Source: Tanypteryx hageni
Taxonomy: Eukaryota > Arthropoda > Insecta > Odonata > Petaluridae
Direction: 5' to 3'
DNA: 64,000 nt
Assembly: GCA_028673005.1 (NCBI GenBank)
Contig: CM054118.1
Location: forward strand, 63,297,401 to 63,361,400
Below the pieces are notes generated by a model. The model saw only the letters and a program-made list of their open reading frames with translations, made no database searches and was not told the DNA's origin. Shown here in pieces: positions 12,526 through 22,958 of the stretch. Within the stretch, counting starts at the first letter, position 1. Every line of letters starts with the position of its first letter. The position numbers and the translations under genes are program-made.

Positions 12526-13139
12526 CGGGATGTTGCATTTAATTTTATATCCATCCATATATACGCTAAAAATAATAAATATTTCTTATTTGAGATGACT
12601 AAGGCAATTTATCTCGTAAAAACGATTAAATATCCTACAAACGCACAGGACGGCCTCAAAAGTAATATAATTCGTTTCTTATTGTTCTCGAAGATATAAA
12701 ACACACTTCACTTCTAAAAAGACATTTTAAGAGTTTATTTTAGCGAACACCATTGAAAAGTATTTGTATTGGTCCGAGACTTAACGATGGAATGACTGAC
12801 ACTTTTGCATAGGTGTTAAGCTTTAACATATCGCATGTGCCTAGTTTATCCTTTAAACCACTTTCGAGTTTATAACACATATTAAATATTAAAATTCAAC
12901 CGTCGCGGCGATCCGAAATACTATTCCGTTTTCTACTAAAATGCATGACTTGAATTCACCAACGAGAATTCTCAGAACATTTTAACGAGTTGAAATATTA
13001 ACAGGTATGTATACACAAACAATTTCGACCGTAAGGATTGAACAAGCAGGGATGTACACGGGTATTCCGTGGCACAGAAGTACTTTTCGTCTAAATATCG
13101 ATGCAGATGCAAATAAATGTATAATTAAAAAATTATTAT
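12526..13139. other. No gene recognised
   Basis: AT-rich sequence without a supported feature. Confidence 0.4.
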
Positions 13140-13347
13140 CTTTGTACTGTGGTAGCCCTGCTTTTTAGATTCGTTCTAGACATGTTCATTTCGTTTTGCA
13201 ATTCTATACTCGCCCTACAAACGAAATTTATTTTTTAATTCGGTACAGCCAATACCTTCGAAATTCATAGTTACAGAAAAATTCTAATCTTGGTATTGTG
13301 GTAACCCTGTTTATTCGACCCGGTTGAAATATGCTATTTTGGTTATT
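13140..13347 (+). repeat. Dispersed repeat, copy 1 (GTGGTARCCCTG family)
   Basis: Contains the motif TGTGGTAGCCCTGCTTT and, some 150 bases later, TGTGGTAACCCTGTTTATTCG, with AATTCATAGTTACAGAAAA between. The same order of motifs recurs at 17458-17812 and, inverted, at 62455-62725. A further GTGGTAACCCTGCT occurs at about 14840. The copy is cut at its right end by the element starting at 13348. Confidence 0.6.
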
Positions 13348-14393
13348 ATGCGTTTTTTGCACGAAGTGCATTAAGTGAACGCATATAAGGGAGGTCGTTT
13401 CCGTCCGTCTGTCCGCATGTCAAAACTCGGAAACCGCAGAACCTATTATGATGAAATTTGGTATTGGGGAGTTTTGCTAAAATTGGCCCAGCGATTTCAG
13501 TTTTGTTCAAAATCGGACAACAATGATGACCACTTTACATGAAGGCCTACAATGTTCTTGTGTTTCAACTCGGGAACCGCTGGATGGATTTTGATGAAAT
13601 TTGGCATTGGGGAGTTTTGCTAAAATTGGTCGACCGACTCCAATTTTGGTTAAAATCGAAGAACAATTACGGCCACTTTACATGACCTGCAAATAGTTGA
13701 CAATGTTCCTGTTTCAACTCGGGAACCGCTTGATGTATTTTGATGAAATTTGGTATTAGTAGTTTTGCTAAAATTGGTCGACTGATTCCAATTTTGGTTA
13801 AAATCGGACAACAATTACGACCACTTTACATGAAGACCTACATGTACACTGCAATGCTCCTCTGTTTCAACTCGGGAACCGCTTGACATATTTTAATAAA
13901 ATTTCGTATTGGGAGATTTTACTAAAATTGGTCGACCGATTCCAATTCTGGTTAAAACCGGGTAACAATTACGACCACTTTACATGAAGACCTACAAGTA
14001 GTTGACAATGTTCCTTTGTTTCAACGCGAGAACCGCTTGATGTATATTGATGAAATTTGGTATTGGGGAGTTTTAATAAAATCAGCCGGCCGATTCCAAT
14101 TTTGGTTAAAATCGAACAATAATGACGACCACTTTACATGAAGACCTATATGTAGTTTACAATGTTTCTTTATTTCAACTCGGGAACCGCTTGACATATT
14201 GTAATGAAATTTGGTATTGGAGAGATTTGTTAAAATTTATTGACCGATTCCAATTTTGGTTAAAATCGGACAATAATTACGACTACTTTTCATGAAGACC
14301 TACATGTATTTTACAATGTACCTCGCTTGCTTCTCGTTAAATTCTCATCTGAGCGAAAAATATAGAGAACATAGTGAAATCTCAAAAAACGCA
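13348..14393. mobile_element. TIR-bounded element filled with ~150-bp tandem repeats
   Basis: The block starts ATGCGTTTTTTG and ends with the exact inverted sequence CAAAAAACGCAT, giving 12-bp terminal inverted repeats. Next to the left end is a small hairpin (GCACGAAGTGC), then CCGTCCGTCTGTCC. Flanking 9-mers TTGGTTATT and TTGGAAACT share 6 of 9 bases, possibly an old target duplication. The interior is almost entirely tandem repeats. The ends and repeats are seen directly; calling it a transposon is inference. Confidence 0.55.
13417..14330 (+). repeat. Tandem repeat, six to seven copies of 149-155 bp
   Basis: Each unit contains in order CTCGGGAACCGCTTGA, TGATGAAATTTGGTATTGG, AGTTTTGCTAAAATTGGTCG, CCAATTTTGGTTAAAATCG, ACGACCACTTTACATGAAG and GACAATGTTCC. 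Successive unit starts lie at about 13417, 13562, 13711, 13864, 14019 and 14172. Units differ by scattered substitutions and small indels, so the array is not recent. No open frame runs through it. Confidence 0.9.
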
Positions 14394-14506
14394 TTTGGAA
14401 ACTCTGTGTACTCCGACATGGGGTACACCTTTTCAATCTTGTTTATTCATATGAAGATTATATAGGTATATCATATTGGATTATACTTGCGGTCATTTCT
14501 CTAGAC

Positions 14507-14797
14507 CAAGGGTTCTCAACCGGGGTGACATTACACCCTAGGGTGACGTGAGAGTTATTGAGGGGTGACGAGAATATTTGATAAATTCACAGTGCGTCAT
14601 ATTTTGGCTTATTAAAATGAATAAAATCAGGGGAATACGCGTCTCTTCTTCTTTAAATACGTAAATTCTTATCTCTATGTTGTAGGGAAAGCCCAATTTA
14701 TCTTTAAATGTGACTCGAAGGCAATGCAATTATAAACGGGATGTCGCAGAACTGAAAATGGGGTGACGCAGACAAAAAAAAAGGTTGAGAACCACTG
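14507..14797. mobile_element. hAT-type MITE, 291 bp
   Basis: Terminal inverted repeats are CAAGGGTTCTCAACC and GGTTGAGAACCACTG. Flanking 8-mers CTCTAGAC (14499-14506) and CTCTAGAA (14798-14805) match at 7 of 8 positions. Inside the ends the text GGGGTGAC recurs in both orientations. The CAGTGGTTCTCAACC end is the same type as the element at 18128-19219. No coding capacity. Confidence 0.88.
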
Positions 14798-15253
14798 CTC
14801 TAGAAGTACGTGTAAAATAAATACTATTTTACTTTTTACTGTGGTAACCCTGCTCTTTAGCTCCGCTTTAAACAAATAAATGCAAAGGTCCATAAAAAGA
14901 GGAAAGACCGTCCCATTTTGTCTCAAGGCTTACGACCTACTTCCGGCGGTGCACATTGTATGCACACGTTACAACTTTGTCGTAAAATTAGAAGAGTTCC
15001 CTACGTCTGTTTGATTTCTCCTTTGATAGGACTTTCCCTTTTTTGGAAACTACTTACTCAATTGCAAAACGGCCATCACACATTTTGGACGTGCTAAGCA
15101 AAGGTTCTACGAGATCATCTTTTTTTCTAAGATTTTCTAGTGTGTGCATTTGTGTGAAACGGCCATTATATATCGCCTTCCATGTATGAGAATTCGTTTA
15201 AAATTATATACTATAGTTAAAGTTTCTATTGAGGTGCTTTTCTAGCCCTAACA
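14798..15253. other. No gene recognised; possible 5' part of the hAT element
   Basis: Sequence upstream of the hAT transposase start. It probably contains the 5' untranslated region and left end of that element, but no inverted repeat matching the 3' side was found. Confidence 0.35.
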
Positions 15254-16995
15254 ATGAGCGAGAAAGATATTAAGACAAAATCAGAAAGCGGTGAATATAT
15301 TTTAATTGAAAAAGTGAACGCTAAAAGTGACGTCTGGAAAATATTTCGTGAAGTCTACATCGCTGCAACAAAGGATCAAGTCGGTGCCGTTCAGTGCATT
15401 AAATGTAAATCTGTTTTAAAATACACTTCGAGAATAACTGGGAATTCGCATTTAAATCGCCATCCTTGCAAAAATATCATTGGAACAAGTACTATTACCC
15501 AATTTCTTCTTCCCTCATCATTAAGTGTGCCAAAGCGAGTGAAAGATGGGATTACAAAATCGTGTGTTTCCTTATGTTGTAAGGCTATTAGACCTTTTGA
15601 TATTGTTACCGGTGTAGGATTCTTAGATTATTCGCAAAAATTGATTGAAATAGGTTCGATTCGCGGATATGTTGTTGTAAAAGATACACTACCTCATCCT
15701 ACAACGATTTCGCGCCACACACAAAAAGAAGCGAATGATTTACGTCAAAAACTGGTAGGCAACATTCAATCCTTGATTGATTTCAAGTTTTGTAGTGCCT
15801 CAACTGAAATGTGGACCGATGATTACAAAAAAATATTTGATAATTCTGACCGTACACTTTGTTGACAAAGAATGGAATCTTCGTAATAATGTTCTTTTTA
15901 CATGCGAGTTCTCTGAGGAAAGGAAGACTGGCGAAAATATTAGGAAAGATTTGAAAAGGAGACTAACAAAATTGGGACTTAAGCCGGATAGTCTTTCGAA
16001 ATTAATTTTTGCTACCGATCAGGGAAGTAATATAGTGGCTGCACTTCAGCAATATATTAGGTTAAACTGCAGTTCACATTTAATCAACACTATTTTAAGA
16101 AACACTTTCAAAAAAGAATTTTTGGAATCGAAATTACTCCATTTTCATCAAATAATAATTGCTGTTAAAGAACTTGATAGTTACCTAAAAAAGTCTGCTT
16201 TGGTAAATAAACTGAAATCTACCGTTCACCAAGAATGGTACGGTCAAACTGATATGTTAGAGTCCGTTCATACCAACTATTAAGACATTAATACTCTTTT
16301 GATCGAATAAATTTCCTCAAATCATATAAAGAAGCTACTTTGAAACTAGAAGGTGATACCTACCCTACCCTCCCTATAGTTCTTCCAACAAGAATTTGAT
16401 TAATTAATCACCTTCAAGTGGATACCACTGACTCCTTATCCGTAGCTACCTTAAAAATAGATCATCGGAAATTTTGAAGGAGAAATTCGCCTTGCATAAT
16501 CTACATAGGATCGCTATGTTTCTGTGGCCGAATTTCCGTCAGTTGAGGATGATTTCAGAGCAAGAAAAAGAGGAAACAGTTTCGTTGGTACGAGAGTTAA
16601 TAGAAGAGTTTAATTGAGAGAGCATCCAAATATCAGTGAGAGGTTTACCACAACTGACGGATTACCCCGACGTGGAGTCGCATACGGTTCAAATTATAAT
16701 ATTCCTGCCAAAAAGTCAAAGATACTGGGCTTCACCAAATTTGAAGACTAACCAGTTGTAGAAAAAGACGATGAGATATAGTGCGACCCAATTGAATGTT
16801 AATAATGTGTTAGTTTGGTGGAAAATTCGAGAAAAAGAGTTTCCGTGGTTGTCGAAAGTAGCGAACAGGTTCTATCAATATCAAGTTCAACCAGCGAAAG
16901 GAATTTCAGTGTTGCTGGATAGATTATGAACGAGCGCCGAACTTGCATAAGTAGCGACAGTGTTGACTCGATTTTGTTTCTGCACAATAACATGC
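15254..16995 (+). pseudogene. hAT transposase (Hermes/hobo-like), decayed
   Basis: Remnant of a cut-and-paste DNA transposase. The ATG at 15254 opens a 203-codon frame with a BED-type zinc finger near residues 26-75 (CIKC, then HLNRHPC) and the first catalytic region STEMWTDD. A frameshift in a run of seven A at about 15827-15833 moves the reading to another frame, which continues TVHFVDKEWNL, ATDQGSN (second catalytic Asp) and RLNCSSHLINTIL, ending at 16283. Beyond it, short in-frame islands persist: LHNLHRIAMFLWPNFRQL near 16495-16550, LVWWKIREKEFPWLSK near 16808-16855, and the hAT dimerisation signature TSERNFSVAG, ERRTCIS, DSVDSILFLHNN near 16895-16990, the last broken by a stop and frame changes. 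Domain order and spacing match a full-length hobo/Hermes-type enzyme of about 600 residues. It cannot make active protein. Confidence 0.9.
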
Positions 16996-17289
16996 AGTAA
17001 AACTCGAAGTTGTTTGCTGTAGGAGGAGCATAATTTTCATGTTGGCGAGTAGATAATAAATATAATTAAATTATTACTGATTATTTTTATATAAAATATT
17101 TTAAAATAAGATAAAATGTAAATTTTAAAATAAAAAGTAACGGATAAGAGGGAGGGAAGGAATTAAAGTACGTATGAGTTGAAGAAAGAACATATCATAA
17201 TTATTATCGAATAGGTTTATCTGGAGGAAATACATAATTAGATGATATCGGTTATCCATAATCACTTAATGTAATGTAATATCGAAAAG

Positions 17290-17425
17290 AATTTTACTTG
17301 CATCATCGGGCTCAAGTCGGGCCTATTTCGAAGAAAGTCGGGCTTAGAACGGGCTCGGGCCGTATATTAAATTGGCCGGGCCGGGCTCGAACCCCAAATT
17401 TCCGGCCCGTGCAGACTTCTAGTGG
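17290..17425. repeat. GGGCTCGGGCC-rich end, possible hAT 3' terminus
   Basis: A GC-rich patch of repeated GGGC/GGCC motifs in AT-rich surroundings, ending GGCCCGTGCAGACTTCTAG. Ends reading CTAGAAGTCTGCACGGG on the other strand resemble known hAT termini, and the position about 430 bp after the transposase remnant would suit its 3' end. No matching left end was found, so the link is inference. Confidence 0.4.
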
Positions 17426-17457
17426 ACAGTCAAACAAATACTCGCAAAAAATTTCTA

Positions 17458-17812
17458 TCATTACTTTTAGTGTGGCTGCCCTGCTTTCTATAGTTAGACT
17501 AAACATCTTGATTTTGTTTTTATATGATGCATGCCTCCATTATACGAAATTTCGTTGAAATCGGTTCAGCTAATTCCTTCCAAATTCATAATTACCGAAA
17601 AGGTTAACTTTTTCATTGTGGCACCCCTGCTGAGTCGTTCCGGCTCAAATATGTCACTTTCGTCATTATTTTATGTGAATATTCTGTCGACCAAATTTGG
17701 TTGAAATCGGTTCGGCCAATTCTTTCCTGATATTTGCGTACGGACGGACGGACATCACGAAGATAATAGTGCTTTTCAGCATTGACGGAAAACACTAAAA
17801 ATTGAGGTAAAC
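17458..17812 (+). repeat. Dispersed repeat, copy 2 (GTGGYANCCCTGCT family)
   Basis: Motifs in order: GTGTGGCTGCCCTGCT, TTGAAATCGGTTCAGC, CCAAATTCATAATTACCG, TTGTGGCACCCCTGCT, GGTTGAAATCGGTTCGGCC, GCGTACGGACGGACGGACAT, then the quasi-hairpin AGTGCTTTTC..GGAAAACACT. An inverted copy lies at 62455-62725 and a partial one at 13140-13347. No open frame. The hairpin at one end suggests a mobile-element terminus; the class is not established. Confidence 0.7.
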
Positions 17813-18015
17813 GAAAGAAAAATATTAATTCTACGCATCCGTTTCTATCTACGCTGCCAATAGGCGTTTCTATTTCATTGTCGAGGTGGCATTTTGTTTT
17901 AGCTCATTCCAACCATTCGTAATCATTATTCGCGAAAAGGTCCTTGAATAATCTGTCGTAATTACCGATCACATTTGCATCACCTATTGAACGCCGGTTT
18001 TTGGTGTAGTGGAGT
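17813..18015. other. No gene recognised
   Basis: About 200 bases between repeats, with nothing supported. Confidence 0.3.
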
Positions 18016-18100
18016 GAAGGGGTCGACAACCTTTTAGCCATGGCAGCCACCGCATTTGAAGTTGTCGATGTTTCAGAGGGCCGAATAAGAGTTTAAATCG
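18016..18100 (+). mobile_element. hAT terminal fragment
   Basis: AGGGGTCGACAACCTTTTAG followed by CCATGGCAGCCACCGC is typical of one end of a hAT family (consensus of the type CAGGGGTCGGCAACC). The other end and target duplication were not found; the next hAT starts just downstream, so this is a truncated copy. Confidence 0.45.
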
Positions 18101-18127
18101 GAGCTTATTTAGAGAATCCGTGCTATC

Positions 18128-19219
18128 GTAAAGTTCTCAACCGGTGGGTCGCGAAGGTCGTCTAGGTGGGGCGCGAAGTTTCGACGGTAATAAATGTATA
18201 GCTTTTTCCCAACAAAATGACTCCAATATTTAAGGTTTTTTAAAAAAATTCCATAAGGATTAATATGGTTCTGAAATGCAGTTGACAAAAATTCCTTCCT
18301 TGGAAATGATGGGGTTTGTTTTTATCATTGTGGGGCCAAGGTTTTTCGACAAAATTGTTGGTGGACAATGTTCCCTCTTAATATGGCTGACTATCTGAGC
18401 GGAAATGGAGGAGTCTGCGCGGCCTTTGTAAATTCACAGCATGAACTGCGCGGCCTTTTATGCAAGAGCTTTTTACATTTTTGTATGAAAATAAGGTACA
18501 AATAAGAAATCTAAGATTTAATTTCATTTATAAAATTTACTTTAAGATTAGTCTAACAATAAGATACTCTTTTTACTTTGCATTAGACATTTTATGAAAA
18601 TTGCAATACAATAGTGCAAAGGGGGTTGTCGCTTTTAGCGGCCTCACTGGTTACCTTGTGTCAACGGAGACTGTATAAGGCAGTCGTGATAAGGAAATGT
18701 GTATTAAAAATAGAACAAAATAGGAACTTTAATTTATTAATTATATATAAAACTCGTACTCATACTATTGTGTCATACAGTCATACATACACAAAAATAA
18801 TAATGTTAAATACAATGTTTTTATTTTTTAATTCAAATTAACAGACAGGATAGACAGGTTTCCATTTTACTGTGTAGTAATCACAGAGTGAAGTTTGCGA
18901 CCAGTTTACAGAGTAACATAGTATACTTTTTATTAAAATTAATTTTAATTCATTTAAGTTATATAAGTTATGATTCCTAAAGAAATATAAAAGCTTTGTG
19001 GACCATTCATCCCTGCCCACCCCCGCCGCGCAGGGCTTCGGGCGTGACCCCTATGTCACTGTTTTTAGTCTGTGGTGCGCGGAGAATAGTCATCTGTGCG
19101 CGGGTGTTTAGAAATTTGTGCGCGGGCGCGCAGATTAGAGGGAACATTGTACGGTGGGACCTAGGTTTTTTGACAGAATGGCAGGTGGGACGCAAGATGC
19201 AAAAGGTTGAGAACCACTG
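18128..19219. mobile_element. hAT element carrying a nested insertion
   Basis: The left end contains GTTCTCAACCGGTGGGTCGC and the right end AAAGGTTGAGAACCACTG, inverted relatives of each other and of the MITE at 14507-14797. Just inside, GGGCCAAGGTTTTTCGACA near 18333-18351 and CTAGGTTTTTTGACAGAATG near 19160-19180 are similar. Subtracting the inner element (18366-19149) leaves about 310 bp, the usual size of these MITEs. The first few left bases are mutated and no clean target duplication remains. Confidence 0.7.
18366..19149. mobile_element. Nested inverted-repeat element, 784 bp
   Basis: Begins CAATGTTCCCTCTTAAT and ends ATTAGAGGGAACATTG, almost perfect inverted repeats. GCGC-rich text lies near the ends (GTCTGCGCGGCC on the left; GTGCGCGGGCGCGCAG on the right). 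It sits inside the hAT at 18128-19219. The interior carries a 75-codon frame at 18614-18841 with no recognised domain. CAATG-type ends suggest hAT, but the flanks (GTTGGTGG against TACGGTGG) are only a weak match to an 8-bp duplication. Confidence 0.65.
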
Positions 19220-19638
19220 GTATAGTGTACGCATTTTTTAGCTTTCCCATTTCAACATTTTAGGTTTTATGGCCACTCGGCAGTGTGCCATATGAAGCGT
19301 GTCAGTTCAGTCGTGCTGCTGGATAGAATCGACCTCTATCTCTATGATGATCTACAATTACCTGGGTGCTTCCCCAATCGGCTATCACGATATGCCAAGG
19401 AATTATTTTAAAATTTGTTCCACAAATAACTTTGTCGGCGTCAATCACAATTTAAACGAGTTTGTATTGTTATGATAATATTATATATATATAGTAAATG
19501 TAATTGTTTGACTAATTAATAAATTCCTGACAATCGTTTGAGTTCTCCCAGAAAATGAAGCGCCTAAAATTTATTACATTTATTACATATATGACTTAAT
19601 TTGCCACTCTTTGGCTTCCTTATTCTTCCTCTTCGTAT
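19220..19638. other. No gene recognised
   Basis: AT-rich sequence between mobile elements, with a short TA-rich run near 19480-19492. Confidence 0.4.
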
Positions 19639-20178
19639 GTTTACTGAATAATAATATTCTTCAATTATTAACATTGCAATCTATTAAGTTTGACATTGCG
19701 CGAAGCGAATAACACAATTCTTTCGTCTATTTGAAGGCATAATAGAAGCTAATTCAATCGGAGGCAACAATGCGGGTCGTCTTGGCAACACCCGGAAAGA
19801 GTACGAGAAAGCCAGAAAATTTCGAAAAGAAATCCGCGTTTCTGACAAATTCTTCCAACATTGCAAGAACAAGTTATTTTATAGTTTTAGCCGTCGAATA
19901 AAACAAAAATGGAGAAATTCGGTCCATATTTACATATTTTAATGAATGAAGGAAATAAACCTTGCACCTTGAAAAATGAAAAATTCCGTGTAAACTTATG
20001 GGAAAATATAATTGTCTCCTGGAGACGAATCCGGGACTTTTTCCGGGATGTTTGATTTTTCTAGAGACCACCTCATGGGGGTTTAACGATTGTGAAAGTT
20101 TCAGCTCTTAATTCCATTGGAAAATGTCCAAAAATACCGGGACAGACAGACGGGCACTTGAGAATTATTATATAAGGA
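19639..20178 (-). mobile_element. Helitron-like repeat, copy A
   Basis: About 540 bp that align in the same orientation with 21055-21625. Shared landmarks include TTGCAATCTATTAAGTTTG, TTCAATCGGAGGCAACA/GAAGCAACA, CCCGGAAAGAGTACGA, AAGGAAATAAACCTTGCACC and GACGAATCCGGGAC/GTCGAATCCGGGAC. On the minus strand the right edge reads A|TCCTTATATAATAATTC and then GTCTGTCTGTCC, which fits a Helitron 5' start (TC after an A). No protein is encoded. The repeat relation is seen directly; the Helitron assignment is inference. Confidence 0.55.
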
Positions 20179-20347
20179 TACTAAAACATGAAGCACTTGA
20201 CGAAAATTGGTTTCGTTTAGTGGAGAACAAAGTAAATATATCTTTAGCTCGGATATAACCAATATTCTTGGAAGAGCTCACGATTCTGTACACAATTTTC
20301 ATATAACTCTTTAAAAAAATTCCATTTAAAAACCAACAACTTCGGAC

Positions 20348-20739
20348 TATAAGCGAAGGAAATTCTCCAAAGCCAGTCAAACTGATAAAACCCGGTTAAA
20401 AGGCCGGATAAAAACCGATGAACCCGGATAAAAACCGGATAAAAAACCCAATACGTATTTCGGCTACAAAGTAACCATCATCAGGGGTTAAAAAAAGGGG
20501 AAGGGAGACTTGAGAGAGGGCGACTGAAACCAAGACCAGTGGCACGCTCTCAAGTGGATGTCCAGGGCTGTGGGTGTGTATTTATAGCTGGTTGGTGGGC
20601 AGGGGGGGGGGGGGTAGGGGGGGGAGAGGAAAAGGGGGGGACCTAGATGACCTAGGTGATGGGAGAAATCTGTATTTATCCGGCCTTTTAACCGGGTTTT
20701 ATCAGTTTGACTGGCTTTGGAGAATTTCCTTCGCTTATA
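20348..20739. mobile_element. Foldback structure with 65-bp perfect inverted arms
   Basis: Bases 20348-20412 are the exact reverse complement of 20675-20739 (landmarks GATAAAACCCGGTTAAAAGG and CCTTTTAACCGGGTTTTATC). The 262-bp centre contains GTATTTCGGCTACAAAGTAA with CCATCATCAGG, related to the foldback family at 12265 and 59524, and a G-rich tract near 20600-20640. Perfect arms indicate a recent origin or gene conversion between them. No coding sequence. Confidence 0.8.
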
Positions 20740-20818
20740 TTTTATATATTTGCCAGTGTAGCTCGCTCTCTTTTACTGGACTAACTTCGGACTACCTTTG
20801 ACAAAATATTAAACAATA

Positions 20819-21626
20819 CTAGCGGTATCCGCAAAAACTTTTGCAAAGTCAGTCAGAAATCTGCATGTTTAAAAGTAATAATAGCCCATTTCTCCTTATA
20901 AAATTAGACGATTGACATTTTGAATTTCATATTTGTTTTTATAATTTATATGTGCAATTTTAATTGATTTTCCCTTCTCACATTCCAGTAATGAAATAAT
21001 AAAAGAAGATTATTTCTTTCAGTCAATCGATAAAATGCCCGCAGTCCAGACGCAGTTTACTGAATAATAATAATCTTCAATTATTAACCTTGCAATCTAT
21101 TAAGTTTGGCATTGCTACAACAATAATTTCGATGCTTCATAAGAAGCGCGAAGCGAATAACGTACTTCTTTTGTCTATTTGAAGGCTAAATAGACGCTAA
21201 TTCAATCGGAAGCAACACTGCGGGTCGCCTTGGCAACCCCCGGAAAGAGTACGAAAAAGCCATAAAATTTCGAAAAGAAACGTGCGTTCTTGAGAAATTC
21301 TTCCGTGTAACATCTAAACATTGCAAGAATAAGATATTTTATAGTTTTAGACGTCAAATAAACAAAAAACGGAGAATTTTGTTTCATATTTACGTATTTT
21401 AATAAATGAAGGAAATAAACCTTGCACCTTGAAAAATCGAAATTCCTGTGTAAACATATGAGAAAATATAATCGTCTCCCGGAGTCGAATCCGGGACACT
21501 TCCGTAAACGAAAATAGTTTTTCCGGAGCCTCAAACAAAATGGCGTTTACAGCATTTCTCTATGACAAACTGTTCAAGAGATAAAAGGGGGACGGACAGA
21601 CATTGAATAATTATATATAAAACTAG
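20819..21626 (-). mobile_element. Helitron-like element, copy B
   Basis: Bases 21055-21625 repeat copy A. On the minus strand the left edge reads GCAAAAGTTTTTGC (hairpin), then GGATACCG, CTAG and T (plus strand ACTAGCGGTATCCGC near 20820), the arrangement expected of a Helitron 3' end. The right edge directly abuts the CTAG end of the next Helitron piece. A triplet-stem motif GTCGAATCCGGGAC inside looks like a tRNA T arm, but no tRNA can be folded around it. Confidence 0.5.
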
Positions 21627-22948
21627 AGTAAAAGCCCGCTGAAATTCAACGGGAAAATTGTAACTTAATATATTCAAGTATATTGGAAGGAAGTGAGCTA
21701 AATCTGACACTTATACAAACATTAGATAAGATAGATGAATAGGTTTTCACTTGAATATATTTTTTATATTAATAATAAGATAATAAGAGTATACAATTTA
21801 TTTCCCAGAAGAAAAGCATTTTTGTATTTATAATCTTGTATAAATGTCCTTAAATTATTAATTTTTAATGCTGGTTTAGAACGAATTGGAGGTTTTCAAA
21901 ATGTTTGGGTAAGATATTTTGTAACAAACCAACATATTTCGGATTTTATATATTTTAATAATAATAATTTAAACATACAATCATATTTTGTAACACCTTA
22001 CTTTCGTAGAGCATACATATATTTGTAAAGCTCTGTTAATAATGCATTATTATATTTGTTAATATTAAAATGTAATCAGATTTCAACTAAGTTAACATCA
22101 TCTTTAACGTTTTATGCAGAAAAAAATTAGCTAATAATTTTGTTATTTTATCAAGTTAAAGAAACATGTTGAAATGAAACAAATACTAACAATGAAAGTA
22201 ATATAAAACGCATAATGTGAATTCAAATCTTTTTTGTTTCAATAATTTTTAAAGTATTAAATTATGAAATAAATAACAAAAACAATTTAACATCTCATTC
22301 AAAAATTTCATAATAAACAACGTTTAAAAGTAAAAACTCTATCGTCATTCATAAGCCTACCTTGAGTGGGAGAGTCTTTTACATAAACTTTAATGGTATC
22401 CTTGTTTCTAGTTCTCGAAAAAGAAGTATAAAGCTGTCCATGAGAAAAAACAGGTTCGTCTAAGTATAAACCCACACATAGCATACATATATTTGTAAAT
22501 CTATCTTAATTATGAATTATTATATTTGTTAATATTAAAATGTAGTCAGATTTTAACTAAGTTTACAACATCTTTAACGTTTCATTCTGAAAAAATTAGC
22601 TGTTATGGACTCACCAGATATGTTGATTTTTTGTATGAACAACAATGCTGTTGATCGCCAAGGGAACGTTTCAATAAAAATGCAAAATTTTGACAAATTT
22701 TCGAATATTTTAGCTTAATGTGAGCGAATTCGATTCGAAAACAAAAATCGACGATAAGAATAAGAATCTTCATTTAATCTCCTTTAAAATGGTTCTTATC
22801 CGAAGATCGTGCGTCAATTACTTCTAGTTTAATTTTGCAAAAGAGAATAAGTCTACAAGTGTGAAAGAGGTATATTTAATATCCCTCTTATGGGAAAACC
22901 CATATAGCGTTCCAACCAACAAACCAATCCACAGATTTAGGCTTTTAT
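21627..22948 (-). mobile_element. Helitron 3' region with helicase tail
   Basis: On the minus strand the element ends with the hairpin CCCGTTGAATTTCAGCGGG, then CTTTTACT, CTAG and T: a textbook Helitron 3' terminus. Upstream (higher coordinates) lies the C-terminal fragment of a Helitron helicase (22308-22475), then a region shared with 4441-4870. Bases 22012-22130 and 22478-22607 are diverged direct copies of each other (both start GCATACATATATTTGTAAA), so the element carries an internal duplication. The upstream limit is set by the target duplication of the RTE insertion at 22949-22958. Confidence 0.75.
22308..22475 (-). pseudogene. Helitron Rep/helicase, C-terminal fragment
   Basis: The frame reads [18 protein letters not shown], then RTRNKDTIKVYVKDSPTQG and an intact TGA stop at 22308-22310. 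[10 protein letters not shown]..(F/L)SR is the conserved C-terminal motif of the PIF1-like helicase of Helitrons, which unwinds DNA during rolling-circle transposition. Only about 55 residues remain: the upstream sequence switches abruptly to non-coding repeat at 22476. The frame itself is undamaged, so the truncation looks structural rather than due to gradual decay. Confidence 0.85.
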
Positions 22949-22958
22949 ATATATTAAT
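22949..22958 (+). repeat. Target duplication, left copy of RTE insertion
   Basis: ATATATTAAT precedes the retrotransposon and is repeated exactly at 25885-25894 after its 3' tail. Confidence 0.7.

Noticed and set aside
21470..21500. T-arm-like GTCGAATCCGGGAC suggesting a tRNA
   Set aside because: No acceptor stem, D arm or anticodon arm fits around it, and the motif is part of a repeat present twice.
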